The notes below the pieces were generated by a model that worked only from the letters and a program-made list of their open reading frames with translations, made no database searches and was not told the DNA's origin. A stretch of DNA of 43,379 nt from Flavobacteriales bacterium (lineage in GTDB: Bacteria; Bacteroidota; Bacteroidia; Flavobacteriales_D; Crocinitomicaceae): contig CANHSA010000003.1 of NCBI GenBank assembly GCA_947463345.1, forward strand, positions 1 through 43,379, read 5' to 3'. Numbering within the stretch: position 1 is the first letter of the stretch; every line of letters starts with the position of its first letter. Shown here piece after piece: positions 19,893 through 29,823 of the stretch. The position numbers were made by a program, and so were the translations under genes.

Positions 19893-20590
19893 AGATATCT
19901 TTGGATGGTATTTTCTATGCCAAGATAAAGCGCATCAGAAATTAATGCGTGCCCGATAGACACTTCGTCGAGCGCACAAAGTTCAGCTTTCAAAAATGCT
20001 AAATTTTCCAAACTGAGGTCATGCCCAGCATTGATACCAAGGCCTAAATTCAGGGCGTGTTGTGCCGCCAGTTTATAGGGCGCAACAGCTGCCGTTTTGT
20101 CAGCGCTGTAATTTTCTGCGTAAGGACCAGTATAAAACTCAATGCGTTCTGCCCCGAGCGCTTTTGCTTGGTCAAGCTGAGCGAGGTCGGTTTCCATAAA
20201 CAACGAAACGCGTACGCCTAAAGCCTGAATTTGAGCCATAATTGGCGCAAGGAATTTGGCTTGGCTAATACAATCCCAACCTGCGTTGGAGGTGAGTACG
20301 CCCGGTGGGTCAGGCACCAAAGTGGCCTGAGCAGGACGCAGGTCTTTGATCAGCTGTAAATAACGCGCATCGGGGTAACCTTCGATGTTGAATTCGGTTT
20401 GAATGCGGTTGTGTAGGTCGTAGCAATCTTGTGTCGTGATGTGGCGTTCATCGGGTCTTGGATGTACGGTAATTCCCTGCGCACCGAATCTTTCGGCGTC
20501 GAGCGCAAATTGCAATACATTTGGAGTTTGACCTCCCCGTGCATTGCGCAAGGTTGCGATTTTATTGATATTCACGCTGAGTCTGGTCAT
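19877..20590 (-). CDS. pdxJ: Pyridoxine 5'-phosphate synthase
   Basis: [51 protein letters not shown]. Start set at 20590, not the ORF-track 20647. Confidence 0.97.
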   Translation of the reverse strand: MTRLSVNINKIATLRNARGGQTPNVLQFALDAERFGAQGITVHPRPDERHITTQDCYDLHNRIQTEFNIEGYPDARYLQLIKDLRPAQATLVPDPPGVLTSNAGWDCISQAKFLAPIMAQIQALGVRVSLFMETDLAQLDQAKALGAERIEFYTGPYAENYSADKTAAVAPYKLAAQHALNLGLGINAGHDLSLENLAFLKAELCALDEVSIGHALISDALYLGIENTIQRYLYELR

Positions 20591-20610
20591 GGCACAATAA
20601 TTGAGTTGCA

Positions 20611-20618
20611 AAAGTACG
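20611..20618 (-). promoter_or_regulatory. -7 box TACTTTTG upstream of pdxJ
   Basis: Minus-strand consensus TAnnTTTG about 20 nt before the ATG. Confidence 0.5.
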
Positions 20619-20652
20619 AAACATTCAAGGAATTTAGTATTTTGCACCCACT

Positions 20653-21315
20653 ATGAGAGCTTCTAACATACTTTCAGATCAAATCCCTCCATTATTGCAT
20701 TCAGATACCGGCGAAAAAGCGTTGTTCTGGATGGATGAATTCCAAGTCAATCACCTGCCCGTCCTTAAAAATGGCAATTTTGTGGGTCTTGTCTCCGAAT
20801 CCGAATTACTAGATCAATCCGATCTCGACCATAGCCTAGATCAGTTGTTTCAGCACCTCCCGCGTCCTTTTGCTTTTGCCGATGCACACTTATTTGATTT
20901 ACTCCAGCATTTCGCGCTCTTCAAATTAACAGTATTGCCCGTCCTAGACCGCCAGGAAAATTACTTAGGTGTCATTAGCGCGCAAGAATTACTACAATTA
21001 TTAGCCGAAACGAGCGGGCTCAATGAGTCCGGATCCGTTTTGGTACTCGAAATGAATGCCAATGACTACACGCTGGCGCAAATTGCACAGATTGTCGAAA
21101 GCAACCATGCCAAAATTCTTAATTTGTTTGTGAGTAATATTCCGGATAGCACCAAAATTCAAATCAATTTGCGCATCAATCAACAAAACCTAAGTGCAAT
21201 TATCCGTACCTTTGAGCGCTATGATTACCAAGTGCTAGCGAGCTTTCAAGACAGTCAACAACCCGACGAACTTCAAGATCGCTACCAAGAACTCATGCAT
21301 TATTTAAGCATGTAA
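20653..21315 (+). CDS. CBS-domain protein
   Basis: Two CBS-like modules: HLPVLKNGNFVGLVSESEL and LTVLPVLDRQENYLGVISAQEL; ACT-like C-terminus. Confidence 0.85.
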   Translation: MRASNILSDQIPPLLHSDTGEKALFWMDEFQVNHLPVLKNGNFVGLVSESELLDQSDLDHSLDQLFQHLPRPFAFADAHLFDLLQHFALFKLTVLPVLDRQENYLGVISAQELLQLLAETSGLNESGSVLVLEMNANDYTLAQIAQIVESNHAKILNLFVSNIPDSTKIQINLRINQQNLSAIIRTFERYDYQVLASFQDSQQPDELQDRYQELMHYLSM

Positions 21316-22202
21316 TGAAACAAATCGCCATATACGCCAAAAAAATATCCAAGCAAGACCTCAGTGTTTTTGAAAACCTACTGAACGGAATTGTAGCGTT
21401 AGGATGGAAACCAGTGCTCGAGCTTGAACTCGCTCAGCAGCTCCATACTAAATTTCAATGGCCCCTCACTTATCAAACTTTTACAAATCACCTCGATCTC
21501 AAAAGTGGTTATGACCTCATGATCAGTTTGGGTGGAGACGGCACCTTTTTGAAAGCTGTTTCCTTCATCCGCGATTCCGGTGTGCCAATTCTAGGCATCA
21601 ACACAGGGCGTTTGGGCTTTTTATCGAATCTTTCCAAATTGCAAATTGCTCAAACACTCCAACGTTTCAACGACGGTCAATACGAATTTCAAAAGCGCTC
21701 ACTACTGCGCGTTCATACCGACAACGATCTATTCGCCGACGAAAATTTCGCCCTCAACGAGCTCACCCTTCAGAAAAAAGACACCTCCTCCATGATCAAA
21801 GTGCATGCGTATATTGGAGACAAATTCTTAAATACCTATTGGGCCGACGGCTTAATTGTAGCTACCCCAACAGGTTCAACTGCCTATAGTCTCAGCTGTG
21901 GTGGGCCCATCATTACGCCAGGTTGCCAAGTGCATATCCTCACGCCAATTGCACCACACAACCTCAATGTTCGCCCAGTTGTAGTACCTGACCATATGCC
22001 AATTTCTTTGCAGGTAGAAGGCCGCGACCGCACTTATTTGCTATCTTTAGACGGTCATTCACAGCACATCAAACAAGGTGAAAAAGTCACCATCACCAAA
22101 GCCGAATTTATGATCAACGTCGTCAAATTCGAAGACAACAACTTTTTAGATACCATCCGAAACAAAATGTTTTGGGGCTCTGACACCCGAAACGAAATTT
22201 AA
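21315..22202 (+). CDS. nadK: NAD kinase
   Basis: MISLGGDGTFLKAV, GINTGRLGFLSN, ATPTGSTAYSLSCGGPI. Overlaps the CBS gene by 1 nt. Confidence 0.97.
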   Translation: MKQIAIYAKKISKQDLSVFENLLNGIVALGWKPVLELELAQQLHTKFQWPLTYQTFTNHLDLKSGYDLMISLGGDGTFLKAVSFIRDSGVPILGINTGRLGFLSNLSKLQIAQTLQRFNDGQYEFQKRSLLRVHTDNDLFADENFALNELTLQKKDTSSMIKVHAYIGDKFLNTYWADGLIVATPTGSTAYSLSCGGPIITPGCQVHILTPIAPHNLNVRPVVVPDHMPISLQVEGRDRTYLLSLDGHSQHIKQGEKVTITKAEFMINVVKFEDNNFLDTIRNKMFWGSDTRNEI

Positions 22203-22207
22203 ACATT

Positions 22208-22921
22208 ATGAAAAAAATACTCTTCTCGTTCAGCATTTTGTTTGCTATACAAACCCAAGCCCAAACCCCACAGGTCATTTCCAGAATAGACTCCGTGAGT
22301 TATTTGGCAGGTCAAAATATTGCCAAAAGTGTCCTTAAAGATTTCCCTGAAGCCAATGTATCACTTTTGCTGCAAGGGCTCAGCGATGCCATGATGAAAC
22401 GCGAAAGTTTGCTTCAAGACCCGAGCAACCAATGCGTGATGTCTTATTTTCAAGAAAAAATGCAAGCCATTGAAAGCGCCGAACAAGCCGTTAATCAAGA
22501 GGCTTTAGCTGCAGAAAAAGAAGCAGGCCGAGTCAATCGCGAAAAAGGAGAGGCTTTCCTAATAGAAAATGCAAAGAAAAAAGACATGCAAGTTACAGCC
22601 AGTGGTTTGCAATACGAGGTCTTAAAAAAGGGCAAAGGTCCAAAACCAACGGCGAGTTCAACAGTTAAGGTACATTATACCGGCACCAACATTGACGGTC
22701 AAATATTTGACAGTTCGGTAGAACGCAAAGAACCAATATCCTTTCCACTCAATGCGGTAATCCCTGGTTGGACAGAAGGCGTACAGCTCATGAATGTAGG
22801 TGCAAAATACCGTTTTTATATTCCTCAAGAAATGGCATACGGCCCAGGTTCGCCAACAGAACTCATCCCGCCTTATTCTGTACTTATATTTGAAGTTGAA
22901 TTACTAGATATCGAAAAATAA
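22208..22921 (+). CDS. FKBP-type peptidyl-prolyl isomerase
   Basis: Signal peptide; [43 protein letters not shown]...[15 protein letters not shown]. Confidence 0.95.
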   Translation: MKKILFSFSILFAIQTQAQTPQVISRIDSVSYLAGQNIAKSVLKDFPEANVSLLLQGLSDAMMKRESLLQDPSNQCVMSYFQEKMQAIESAEQAVNQEALAAEKEAGRVNREKGEAFLIENAKKKDMQVTASGLQYEVLKKGKGPKPTASSTVKVHYTGTNIDGQIFDSSVERKEPISFPLNAVIPGWTEGVQLMNVGAKYRFYIPQEMAYGPGSPTELIPPYSVLIFEVELLDIEK

Positions 22922-22925
22922 CACC

Positions 22926-24017
22926 ATGAAAAAATTACTTTTTACCTTACTTTTCTTGCCATTTACAGGCTTATTACATGCCCAAAAAGTTGAAGAAATT
23001 CAAGATGGCATCTATGCACGTTTCATCACCAACAAAGGCATTATCGTTTGTCAGCTTGAATATGATAAAACGCCTATGACCGTTGGTAACTTCGTAGGTT
23101 TAGCCGAAGGTAATTTCAAGGTTGGCGACAAATCTTTTTCCAAACCATTTTTTGATGGCCTGATCTTTCATCGCGTGATCGCCGATTTTATGATCCAAGG
23201 TGGAGACCCGCAAGGCACTGGCATGGGCGATCCCGGCTACAAATTTTACGATGAAATTGACCCAACGCTCAAACATATTGGCCCGGGTATCCTTTCCATG
23301 GCAAATTCAGGGCCGAACACCAACGGTTCGCAGTTTTTCATCACCCACAAAGCTACACCTTGGCTCGATGGAAAGCACACGGTTTTTGGCCACGTCATTT
23401 CTGGGCAAGACGTCGTTAATGCAATTGCTCAAAACGATACTATGCGCAAGGTTGAAATCATACGCGTCGGTAGAGAAGCCAACAAATGGAATGCCCAAGC
23501 AGCATTTGATCAAGTTTATTTGGCCAAAAAGGCCCAAGATGAATTAGAACAGGCCGAGCTTTCCAAAATTGCTGCTATGTCACAAGATGACTACAAAGTA
23601 TTTATGTACAACGAAGTCAAAAAGAATTATCCGAATGCGCAGCAAAGTGCCACTGGTTTGGTATATGTCATTCTTGATAACGGTAAATCTAACGAGGTCA
23701 AGGAAGGCAAAAAGGTAAGTTTGCATTATACCGGAACCTTGCGTCGCGGCGGTAAAAAGTTCGATTCTTCCAAGGACCGCAATGCACCATTAGAATTTGA
23801 ATACAAAGTGCAGCGCATGATTCCTGGCTTCGAAGAAGGAATCACTTACATCAAAGAAGGCGGAAAAATTTTGTTGTTTATCCCTTACTATAATGCCTAC
23901 GGCAAACAAGGGCGCCCAGGCTCTATCCCAGCATATGCCGATTTAGTTTTCGAAATCGAACTCTTGCAAGTTACCGATGCTGCTCCTCATAATGAGCACG
24001 ACGGTCATCAGCACTAA
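22926..24017 (+). CDS. Dual-domain peptidyl-prolyl isomerase: N-terminal cyclophilin plus C-terminal FKBP
   Basis: Cyclophilin: [70 protein letters not shown]...MIPGFEEGI...[14 protein letters not shown]. His-rich tail HNEHDGHQH. Confidence 0.96.
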   Translation: MKKLLFTLLFLPFTGLLHAQKVEEIQDGIYARFITNKGIIVCQLEYDKTPMTVGNFVGLAEGNFKVGDKSFSKPFFDGLIFHRVIADFMIQGGDPQGTGMGDPGYKFYDEIDPTLKHIGPGILSMANSGPNTNGSQFFITHKATPWLDGKHTVFGHVISGQDVVNAIAQNDTMRKVEIIRVGREANKWNAQAAFDQVYLAKKAQDELEQAELSKIAAMSQDDYKVFMYNEVKKNYPNAQQSATGLVYVILDNGKSNEVKEGKKVSLHYTGTLRRGGKKFDSSKDRNAPLEFEYKVQRMIPGFEEGITYIKEGGKILLFIPYYNAYGKQGRPGSIPAYADLVFEIELLQVTDAAPHNEHDGHQH

Positions 24018-24664
24018 TTCGAAAAAGCATAAGAAATGATATTGGCGCCCATCTGCAAAGCTTGGCGCCTTTTTTCTGTTGGGTCGTTATGAACTTGTGG
24101 GTCTTCCCAACCGTCTGAAAGATCGGTTTCATAGGTGTACAAACAAACCAAACGGCCTTCTATGACAATACCAAATGCTTGTGGTCTTTTGCCGTCGTGT
24201 TCGTGAATTTTAGGTAGCCCGTTTGGAAAGCTATAGCGCTGTCTGAAAATCGGGTGGTCGGAGGGGAGCTCAGTAAGGGAAGCTTCTGGAAATACTTTTT
24301 TAAGTTCGGCACGTACAAAACCGTCCATGCCGTAGTTGTCGTCGATGTGTAAAAAGCCTCCAGAAAGCAAGTAAGTACGTAGGTTTTGGGCTTCTGCTTT
24401 GGAGAATACGACATTGCCGTGTCCGGTCATGTGTAGGAGTGGGTATTGAAATAAGTCAGTACTACCAACCTCTACATACGGTACTTCCTTTGAGATACTC
24501 ATGCCGAGTTCTGTATTGCAAAACTTAATGAGGTTGGGCAAGGCAGTAGGGTTAGCGTAGTAATCTCCGCCGCCATTGTATTTCAAAACAGCCATTTGAT
24601 AGCTTTGCGCACTCAGGCTTAGCGCCGTTAAGAGTAGGGCAGTAAGTAAGCTGGTTTTTCTCAC
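24014..24664 (-). CDS. DUF4159-family exported protein
   Basis: Signal peptide; [57 protein letters not shown]. Confidence 0.85.
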   Translation of the reverse strand: MRKTSLLTALLLTALSLSAQSYQMAVLKYNGGGDYYANPTALPNLIKFCNTELGMSISKEVPYVEVGSTDLFQYPLLHMTGHGNVVFSKAEAQNLRTYLLSGGFLHIDDNYGMDGFVRAELKKVFPEASLTELPSDHPIFRQRYSFPNGLPKIHEHDGKRPQAFGIVIEGRLVCLYTYETDLSDGWEDPQVHNDPTEKRRQALQMGANIISYAFSN

Positions 24665-25695
24665 GTTCGTCGTTTAAAATAATAAATTTGGTCGCTGCCG
24701 AATGCATGTACGTTCGTGGGTACCCGATTCAAAACCGGTGCCTTGACTCCTTCACCATAAAGTAAATCCCCTACCAAAACATACGCTTCGTCCCAAACAT
24801 TGTCAATAATAAAATACTGTAGGGTGCGGCTGCCTCCTTCTACCATCACCGAATGAATACCGCGTTTGTAGAGTTCGTCTAAAATGTGCTTAGTGGCAGT
24901 TTCTTGAATTTTGATCCATTCTATATTTCCTTTTTTCTCGTTTTTTAGTCGATTGAAAATGAGGGTAGGGGCATCTTCGGAGAAAAGGCTGATGTCGTTT
25001 TGAACTTGAAGCTGGCTGTCAATGAGGATGCGGATTGGGTTCTTGCCACTTACGTCTCTAACAGTAAGCGAGGGATTGTCGTTGAGGGCTGTGTGTTTAC
25101 CTACCAAGATACTCATTTCCTGACTGCGCCAATGATGCACCAAGGATCTGGACTCTTCTGAGGAAATCCAGTTGATTCCTTTTTGTGCATCGGTACGCAA
25201 GCGGTCTAGAAAACCGTCTTTGGTTTGCGCCCACTTGAGCACCACATGAGGTCTTTGTTTTTGATGGAAGCAAAAAAAGCGCTTATTGAGCTGCTTGGCG
25301 GCTGTTTCTAATATGCCAACCTCTACGTTAATGCCTGCTTTTTGCAAGCGCTCTATGCCTTTTCCGGCAACTTTCGGATTTGGATCTTTGCACGCGACAA
25401 CTACTTGTGCTACCTTTTTCTCAATCAAGAGGTTGCTGCAGGGCGGTGTTTTGCCAAAATGAGAGCAGGGTTCTAAGCTGACGTAAACCGTTGCGCCTTC
25501 TAGTTCATTTTGATCTTTGACAGCTGCAATAGCTACAACTTCGGCATGTGGTCCGCCAAATTCTTGGTGGTAACCCTCGCCAATGACTTTGCCTTTTTTG
25601 ACAATAACACAACCAACCATTGGATTGGGCGATACTGCTCCTTGACCTAAAATAGCTAGATCAAGGCAACGTTGCATGTAGTCTTGAGGCTTCAT
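24661..25695 (-). CDS. ribD: Bifunctional diaminohydroxyphosphoribosylaminopyrimidine deaminase / reductase
   Basis: GAVSPNPMVGCVIV, GGPHAEVVA, LEPCSHFGKTPPCSNLLI, C-terminal VEGGSRTLQYFI. Confidence 0.97.
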   Translation of the reverse strand: MKPQDYMQRCLDLAILGQGAVSPNPMVGCVIVKKGKVIGEGYHQEFGGPHAEVVAIAAVKDQNELEGATVYVSLEPCSHFGKTPPCSNLLIEKKVAQVVVACKDPNPKVAGKGIERLQKAGINVEVGILETAAKQLNKRFFCFHQKQRPHVVLKWAQTKDGFLDRLRTDAQKGINWISSEESRSLVHHWRSQEMSILVGKHTALNDNPSLTVRDVSGKNPIRILIDSQLQVQNDISLFSEDAPTLIFNRLKNEKKGNIEWIKIQETATKHILDELYKRGIHSVMVEGGSRTLQYFIIDNVWDEAYVLVGDLLYGEGVKAPVLNRVPTNVHAFGSDQIYYFKRRT

Positions 25696-25714
25696 TTATC
25701 CAAAGTTACTGATT

Positions 25715-26326
25715 TCAGGTTGAAGGCTGCACCCAACGAAAGGTTAAATTGAGCCGAGCTTGTGACAATCCTGTCATTTTTGGCAATTGGTGTTTGTAAT
25801 GATGTTGAAGAGCTCCGTGCATATGCAATAAGCTTCCGTCGGTTAATAGCATTTTTTTGTGTGTACCATTGGTCAGGTGCTTTAACTCAAAACGCCTCTC
25901 TGCACCAAGACTCAGGGACGCAATGCTCGGATTTTTACCAAGCGATTTTTCGTTGTCTGCATGCCAACCGTTTGAATCTTTGCCATCTCGGTAATGGTTG
26001 ATCAACAAGGCGTTGTAGGTTTGCCCGGTTTGTTGTTCTACGCGTATTCTCAATTCATTCAGATAGTTTGGGAAGGGCTTGGCGCTTAGCTCCTGCCCTG
26101 AATAGCCATAGACTTCTCCGTTTAAAGCATAATAAGCTTCTAGCCTCGGGACCTTCATCCTTTTTCCAAAAAGTACAATTTCATTCTGATCAAAATTCTC
26201 AGCCACATGGATGCGCTCAAAAAGGGCTTGACTTTCAATTTTCGATAAAAATTGAGGGTAAAAGTCGACAAGGCCATCTGTGGCAATGAGCTGAATTTGA
26301 TCTGAATTTTCGAACTCGCTAAACAT
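25715..26326 (-). CDS. AlkB-family alpha-ketoglutarate-dependent dioxygenase
   Basis: Fe(II) motif WHADNE ... H, C-terminal RLNLTFR. Confidence 0.93.
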   Translation of the reverse strand: MFSEFENSDQIQLIATDGLVDFYPQFLSKIESQALFERIHVAENFDQNEIVLFGKRMKVPRLEAYYALNGEVYGYSGQELSAKPFPNYLNELRIRVEQQTGQTYNALLINHYRDGKDSNGWHADNEKSLGKNPSIASLSLGAERRFELKHLTNGTHKKMLLTDGSLLHMHGALQHHYKHQLPKMTGLSQARLNLTFRWVQPST

Positions 26327-26329
26327 TCC

Positions 26330-26337
26330 TATTTTTG
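26330..26337 (+). promoter_or_regulatory. -7 box TATTTTTG for the small MscS gene
   Basis: Consensus TAnnTTTG in the 26-nt divergent gap. Confidence 0.5.
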
Positions 26338-26352
26338 TGGTAAAAATACGAT

Positions 26353-27153
26353 ATGCACTTCATCGAAACGCTATTTGACCTCAAATCTGGAGATTTTAGT
26401 AAAGTCATCTTTTCCTTACTCACCAACGTGATCCTCGCCATAGTAATTGCGGTAGTGGGTTTTTGGCTTACGGGCGTTCTTACGCGCTTGGTCAATCGTA
26501 TTTTGCGCAAGAGCGATACCGATGCTGGGCTCATTTCTTTTCTGACAAGTTTCTTGTCTATGGCCTTGAAAATCATGGTGGTCATTTCTGCCATTACTCA
26601 ATTAGGCGTCGAAATGACTTCTTTTCTTACCTTGCTTGGTGCAGCTGGAATTGCTGTGGGTATGGCATTTTCCGGAACGCTATCCAATTTTGCTGGCGGC
26701 ATCATGATTCTTGTTTTAAAGCCTTTTAAAGTTGGCGACGACATCATGGCCTTAGGCGAACAGGGTGTTGTGTCAGAAATCCAAATTTTCAATACCTATC
26801 TCAAAACTGCAGATCATAAAGTTTTGGTTTTTCCGAACGGTCCTCTTGCCAACGGCACTATCGTCAATTACACCAAAGAATCAACGCGTCGCATCGAATG
26901 GACCTTTATTTTTGAGCATGCTGTACAAATCAGCGACATTCAGCAAGTCATTGGCGCGGCTTTAAAAACAGATAAACGGGTGCTCCAAAAGCCAGAACCT
27001 ATTATTGGTGTCCAACAACTCACGGAAGCAGGTTTGCAAATCAAAGTCAAGTGTTGGGTCAAAAATGCTGATCACGCAACTGTTTTTTATCAAGTGCAGC
27101 AATTAATTATAGAAGCGGCGCGTGCAGCAGCCCTTCCATTTGCAAAATCTTAA
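26353..27153 (+). CDS. Small MscS-family mechanosensitive channel
   Basis: TSFLTLLGAAGIAVGMAFSGTLSNFAGGIMILVLKPFKVGDDIMALGEQG. Confidence 0.95.
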   Translation: MHFIETLFDLKSGDFSKVIFSLLTNVILAIVIAVVGFWLTGVLTRLVNRILRKSDTDAGLISFLTSFLSMALKIMVVISAITQLGVEMTSFLTLLGAAGIAVGMAFSGTLSNFAGGIMILVLKPFKVGDDIMALGEQGVVSEIQIFNTYLKTADHKVLVFPNGPLANGTIVNYTKESTRRIEWTFIFEHAVQISDIQQVIGAALKTDKRVLQKPEPIIGVQQLTEAGLQIKVKCWVKNADHATVFYQVQQLIIEAARAAALPFAKS

Positions 27154-27187
27154 AAGTTTTTTATTAAATTCGAAACCTAACCTAGCT

Positions 27188-27205
27188 TCACATTTCAAAA
27201 TGTGA
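27188..27205. promoter_or_regulatory. Inverted repeat TCACATTT-CA-AAATGTGA just upstream of the DUF1295 gene
   Basis: 8-bp arms with 2-nt spacer immediately upstream of a TAAATTTA box (27209-27216). Confidence 0.5.
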
Positions 27206-27223
27206 TCCTAAATTTACGTAAAC

Positions 27224-28153
27224 ATGCTACTCACTATTCTACTTTTGATCTTTACCGTCGTGGTTGCGCCACTCATCTGTCTCAATTTTGGTTATACACC
27301 CAGTGAGTTGCAATATGATATCTTAGCACAAATGTACTTACCTGTTGGTATTGTCATCGCTTATTGTTTTGTGGTCGGAGAAATCTCTCGCAATAACTCA
27401 CAGGTCGACAAACTTTGGAGTATCGTGCCCATTTACTACGTTTGGCACATGGTATTTTTAGCGCCAGAGTTATCAGAACGCATGGTTCTTATGGCCATAT
27501 TAGTAACCATTTGGGGTGCGCGCTTGACCTTTAATTTTGCCCGCCGCGGTGCTTACACTTTGCGCTTTTGGGCTGGTGAAGAAGACTATCGCTGGGAAGC
27601 ATTGCGCAATCGACCTGGTTTCAATAATAAGTTTATTTGGGGACTTTTCAATTTGTTCTTTATTTCGGCTTATCAAAACATCCTGATATTTTCATTTACA
27701 GTACCCATTTTAGCCACGTTATCTACCACTGCTGATCCGCAACTCAACATGATTGACTATTTACTTGCTGCACTCATGTTGCTAGCAGTGGTCATTGAAT
27801 ATATTGCTGACCAACAGCAATATGACTTCCAAACAGAAAAGCACCGCCGCATCAAAGCAGGTGAGCCTTTAGGCGAATACGAAGTTGGTTTTGTATCTAC
27901 AGGCTTGTGGAGTATTGTTCGCCACCCTAACTACGCCATGGAACAAAGTATTTGGGTTATTTTCTATTTGTTCAGCGTCAATGCGACAGGGCAATGGATC
28001 AATTGGACAATTGGTGGTTGTATTTTGCTACTCATTCTCTTTAAAGGCAGTTCTGATTTCTCTGAAGAACTCTCTGCCAATAAGTATTCCGCCTACAAAG
28101 ATTACCAAAAACGCGTTCCGAGGTTTATTCCTGGTTTCAAATTCGGAAAGTAA
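27224..28153 (+). CDS. DUF1295 / steroid 5-alpha-reductase-like membrane protein
   Basis: Multi-TM; VDKLWSIVPIYYVW, WGARLTFNFARRGAY, FVSTGLWSIVRHPNYAMEQ. Confidence 0.9.
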   Translation: MLLTILLLIFTVVVAPLICLNFGYTPSELQYDILAQMYLPVGIVIAYCFVVGEISRNNSQVDKLWSIVPIYYVWHMVFLAPELSERMVLMAILVTIWGARLTFNFARRGAYTLRFWAGEEDYRWEALRNRPGFNNKFIWGLFNLFFISAYQNILIFSFTVPILATLSTTADPQLNMIDYLLAALMLLAVVIEYIADQQQYDFQTEKHRRIKAGEPLGEYEVGFVSTGLWSIVRHPNYAMEQSIWVIFYLFSVNATGQWINWTIGGCILLLILFKGSSDFSEELSANKYSAYKDYQKRVPRFIPGFKFGK

Positions 28154-28157
28154 TTTT

Positions 28158-28319
28158 TTACTTCAAGAACTTCAATACACTAAAGGCTAAAGCAAAAAAC
28201 ACCACAATTTGCATGAACCATTGTGCACTACCTTGATGCCCTTTTGATTTGAGGTAAAAGTGATTGAGGGTGCCCAGTGTAAAGCCAATAGCTAAAGCAA
28301 GTAAGAGCGGATGACGCAT
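28158..28319 (-). CDS. 53-aa small membrane protein (absent from the supplied ORF track)
   Basis: ATG-to-TAA translation MRHPLLLALAIGFTLGTLNHFYLKSKGHQGSAQWFMQIVVFFALAFSVLKFLK; two hydrophobic segments; co-directional with the DUF1569 gene 43 nt upstream. Confidence 0.65.
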   Translation of the reverse strand: MRHPLLLALAIGFTLGTLNHFYLKSKGHQGSAQWFMQIVVFFALAFSVLKFLK

Positions 28320-28362
28320 CTGAAAGTTCTTTTGATGGGAAAGAAGCGAAAGGAATAGAGGC

Positions 28363-28818
28363 TTAAATTAGGCCAAATTGTTCAAAATGGTGGGCAAAAT
28401 GCTTGGTGTGCAAGCGCTGCCATTGCGAATAATTGAGCTCTCCGTAAAAAGGGTGGAGGGCTGTTCGGCTGGCATCTTCCTCGTACCATTCTTCAAAAGA
28501 CAAAAAGGCATCAGTGAACTCATCAATTGCGGTTTCGAGTTCGTCGTTGCGCAATGGGGTTTCTGGTGTAGCAAACGAAACCTGAACGTCTTTGGCCATG
28601 GGTTTGTCAGATTCTAACCATGCTTGCATGCGCTCAATGCGGTCTGTGGGAACTTCTAATTGGTAGTCGCCTTTACCTACTGACATATAGAGTGCATCGG
28701 CAAGATGCTCTACCATGCGTTGGGCATTCATTTGACCCCAAGAAGGTGTTGTGTTTTTGTTGAGTTGAGCAAGTTGGGCCAACATGGCCTCGAGTTCTAG
28801 TTGAAAGGAAATAGCCAT
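28363..28818 (-). CDS. DUF1569/DinB-like protein
   Basis: TPSWGQMNAQRMVEHLADALYMSVGKGD...KHFAHHFEQFGLI. Confidence 0.65.
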   Translation of the reverse strand: MAISFQLELEAMLAQLAQLNKNTTPSWGQMNAQRMVEHLADALYMSVGKGDYQLEVPTDRIERMQAWLESDKPMAKDVQVSFATPETPLRNDELETAIDEFTDAFLSFEEWYEEDASRTALHPFYGELNYSQWQRLHTKHFAHHFEQFGLI

Positions 28819-29696
28819 TATTTTTGACCTACAATGATGTGAAGTGAGTGTGGTACAACGCGCACGTTGAGTTCGCGCATAACGGTAATTGGTTCGCCGT
28901 CGTGATGTGCAACGCCATTTGGTAAGGAAATTTTGGCGTTTTTAAAGGAGATGACCTCTGCATAAAAGGATTGATCTGAACGACCCGTAAAAAACTGAAA
29001 AATCATTTTTGGAATGCCAAACAATGAGAAAGGCTTGAGCAAGAAAAGTTCTAGCTTGCCGTCGGTGGCATCTGATTTTGGCGATACTTTAAAACCGTTA
29101 CCGAACTCAGAGGTATTGGCAATGGTACAAAGTACGACCGGAAGTTTTTTGATTTGCCCGTTGGTATCTATGGAGATGTTCATGGGGTTATAGCGGAAGA
29201 ATTCTTTGAAGACATGCTTAACGTAGGTCCAAAAACCGCGTTTATGGTCTTCGTCGAACTTTTTGGCGATAACGGCATCTAGCCCGTATCCTCCAACACC
29301 AAGGAAGGGTTGGTCATTGACCATGACGGTATCCATGATGATTTGTTGGTTGAGGTTGATGGTTTGGATCGCTTTTTTGATGTTGCGTGGAATGAACATG
29401 TGGCGTGCTAGCCCATTGCCCGAACCAATTGGAATAACGGCAAGGCTTGTGTTGGTACCGATGAGTGTGGTGCCGACTTCGTGAACGGAGCCATCGCCGC
29501 CTACAGCGCAAACGATGTCGATGCCAAGTTGAACGGCTTCTTGTGCAATTTCAATGGCGTGCCCTTTATATTTGGTGTATTGTATTTCGAAGGTGTAGGT
29601 GTCGTGGTCTAGAAAACGACGGATAAGCGCAGGGATGTCGTCTTTGCGACGCACACCAGAAATGGGATTGATAATAAACCAAATGCGCTTTTTCAT
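28818..29696 (-). CDS. YegS/DAGK-family lipid kinase
   Basis: MKKRIWFIINPISGVRRKDDIP, CAVGGDGSVHEVGTTLIGTNTSLAVIPIGSGNGLARH. Start at 29696, not 29738. Confidence 0.95.
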   Translation of the reverse strand: MKKRIWFIINPISGVRRKDDIPALIRRFLDHDTYTFEIQYTKYKGHAIEIAQEAVQLGIDIVCAVGGDGSVHEVGTTLIGTNTSLAVIPIGSGNGLARHMFIPRNIKKAIQTINLNQQIIMDTVMVNDQPFLGVGGYGLDAVIAKKFDEDHKRGFWTYVKHVFKEFFRYNPMNISIDTNGQIKKLPVVLCTIANTSEFGNGFKVSPKSDATDGKLELFLLKPFSLFGIPKMIFQFFTGRSDQSFYAEVISFKNAKISLPNGVAHHDGEPITVMRELNVRVVPHSLHIIVGQK

Positions 29697-29725
29697 AGTT
29701 GGGGCGCAGTAAAATGCGCTTTTCT

Positions 29726-29733
29726 CAAAATTA
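29726..29733 (-). promoter_or_regulatory. -7 box TAATTTTG upstream of the lipid kinase
   Basis: Minus-strand consensus TAnnTTTG about 29 nt before the ATG. Confidence 0.4.
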
Positions 29734-29823
29734 AACATTTTTTGGCAATACAGCTGAAAGTTTTATAGACTTTTACGCCTAAATTCCTGCATTTGCGGTA
29801 TTTTTAACAACAAAAATAGTGCC

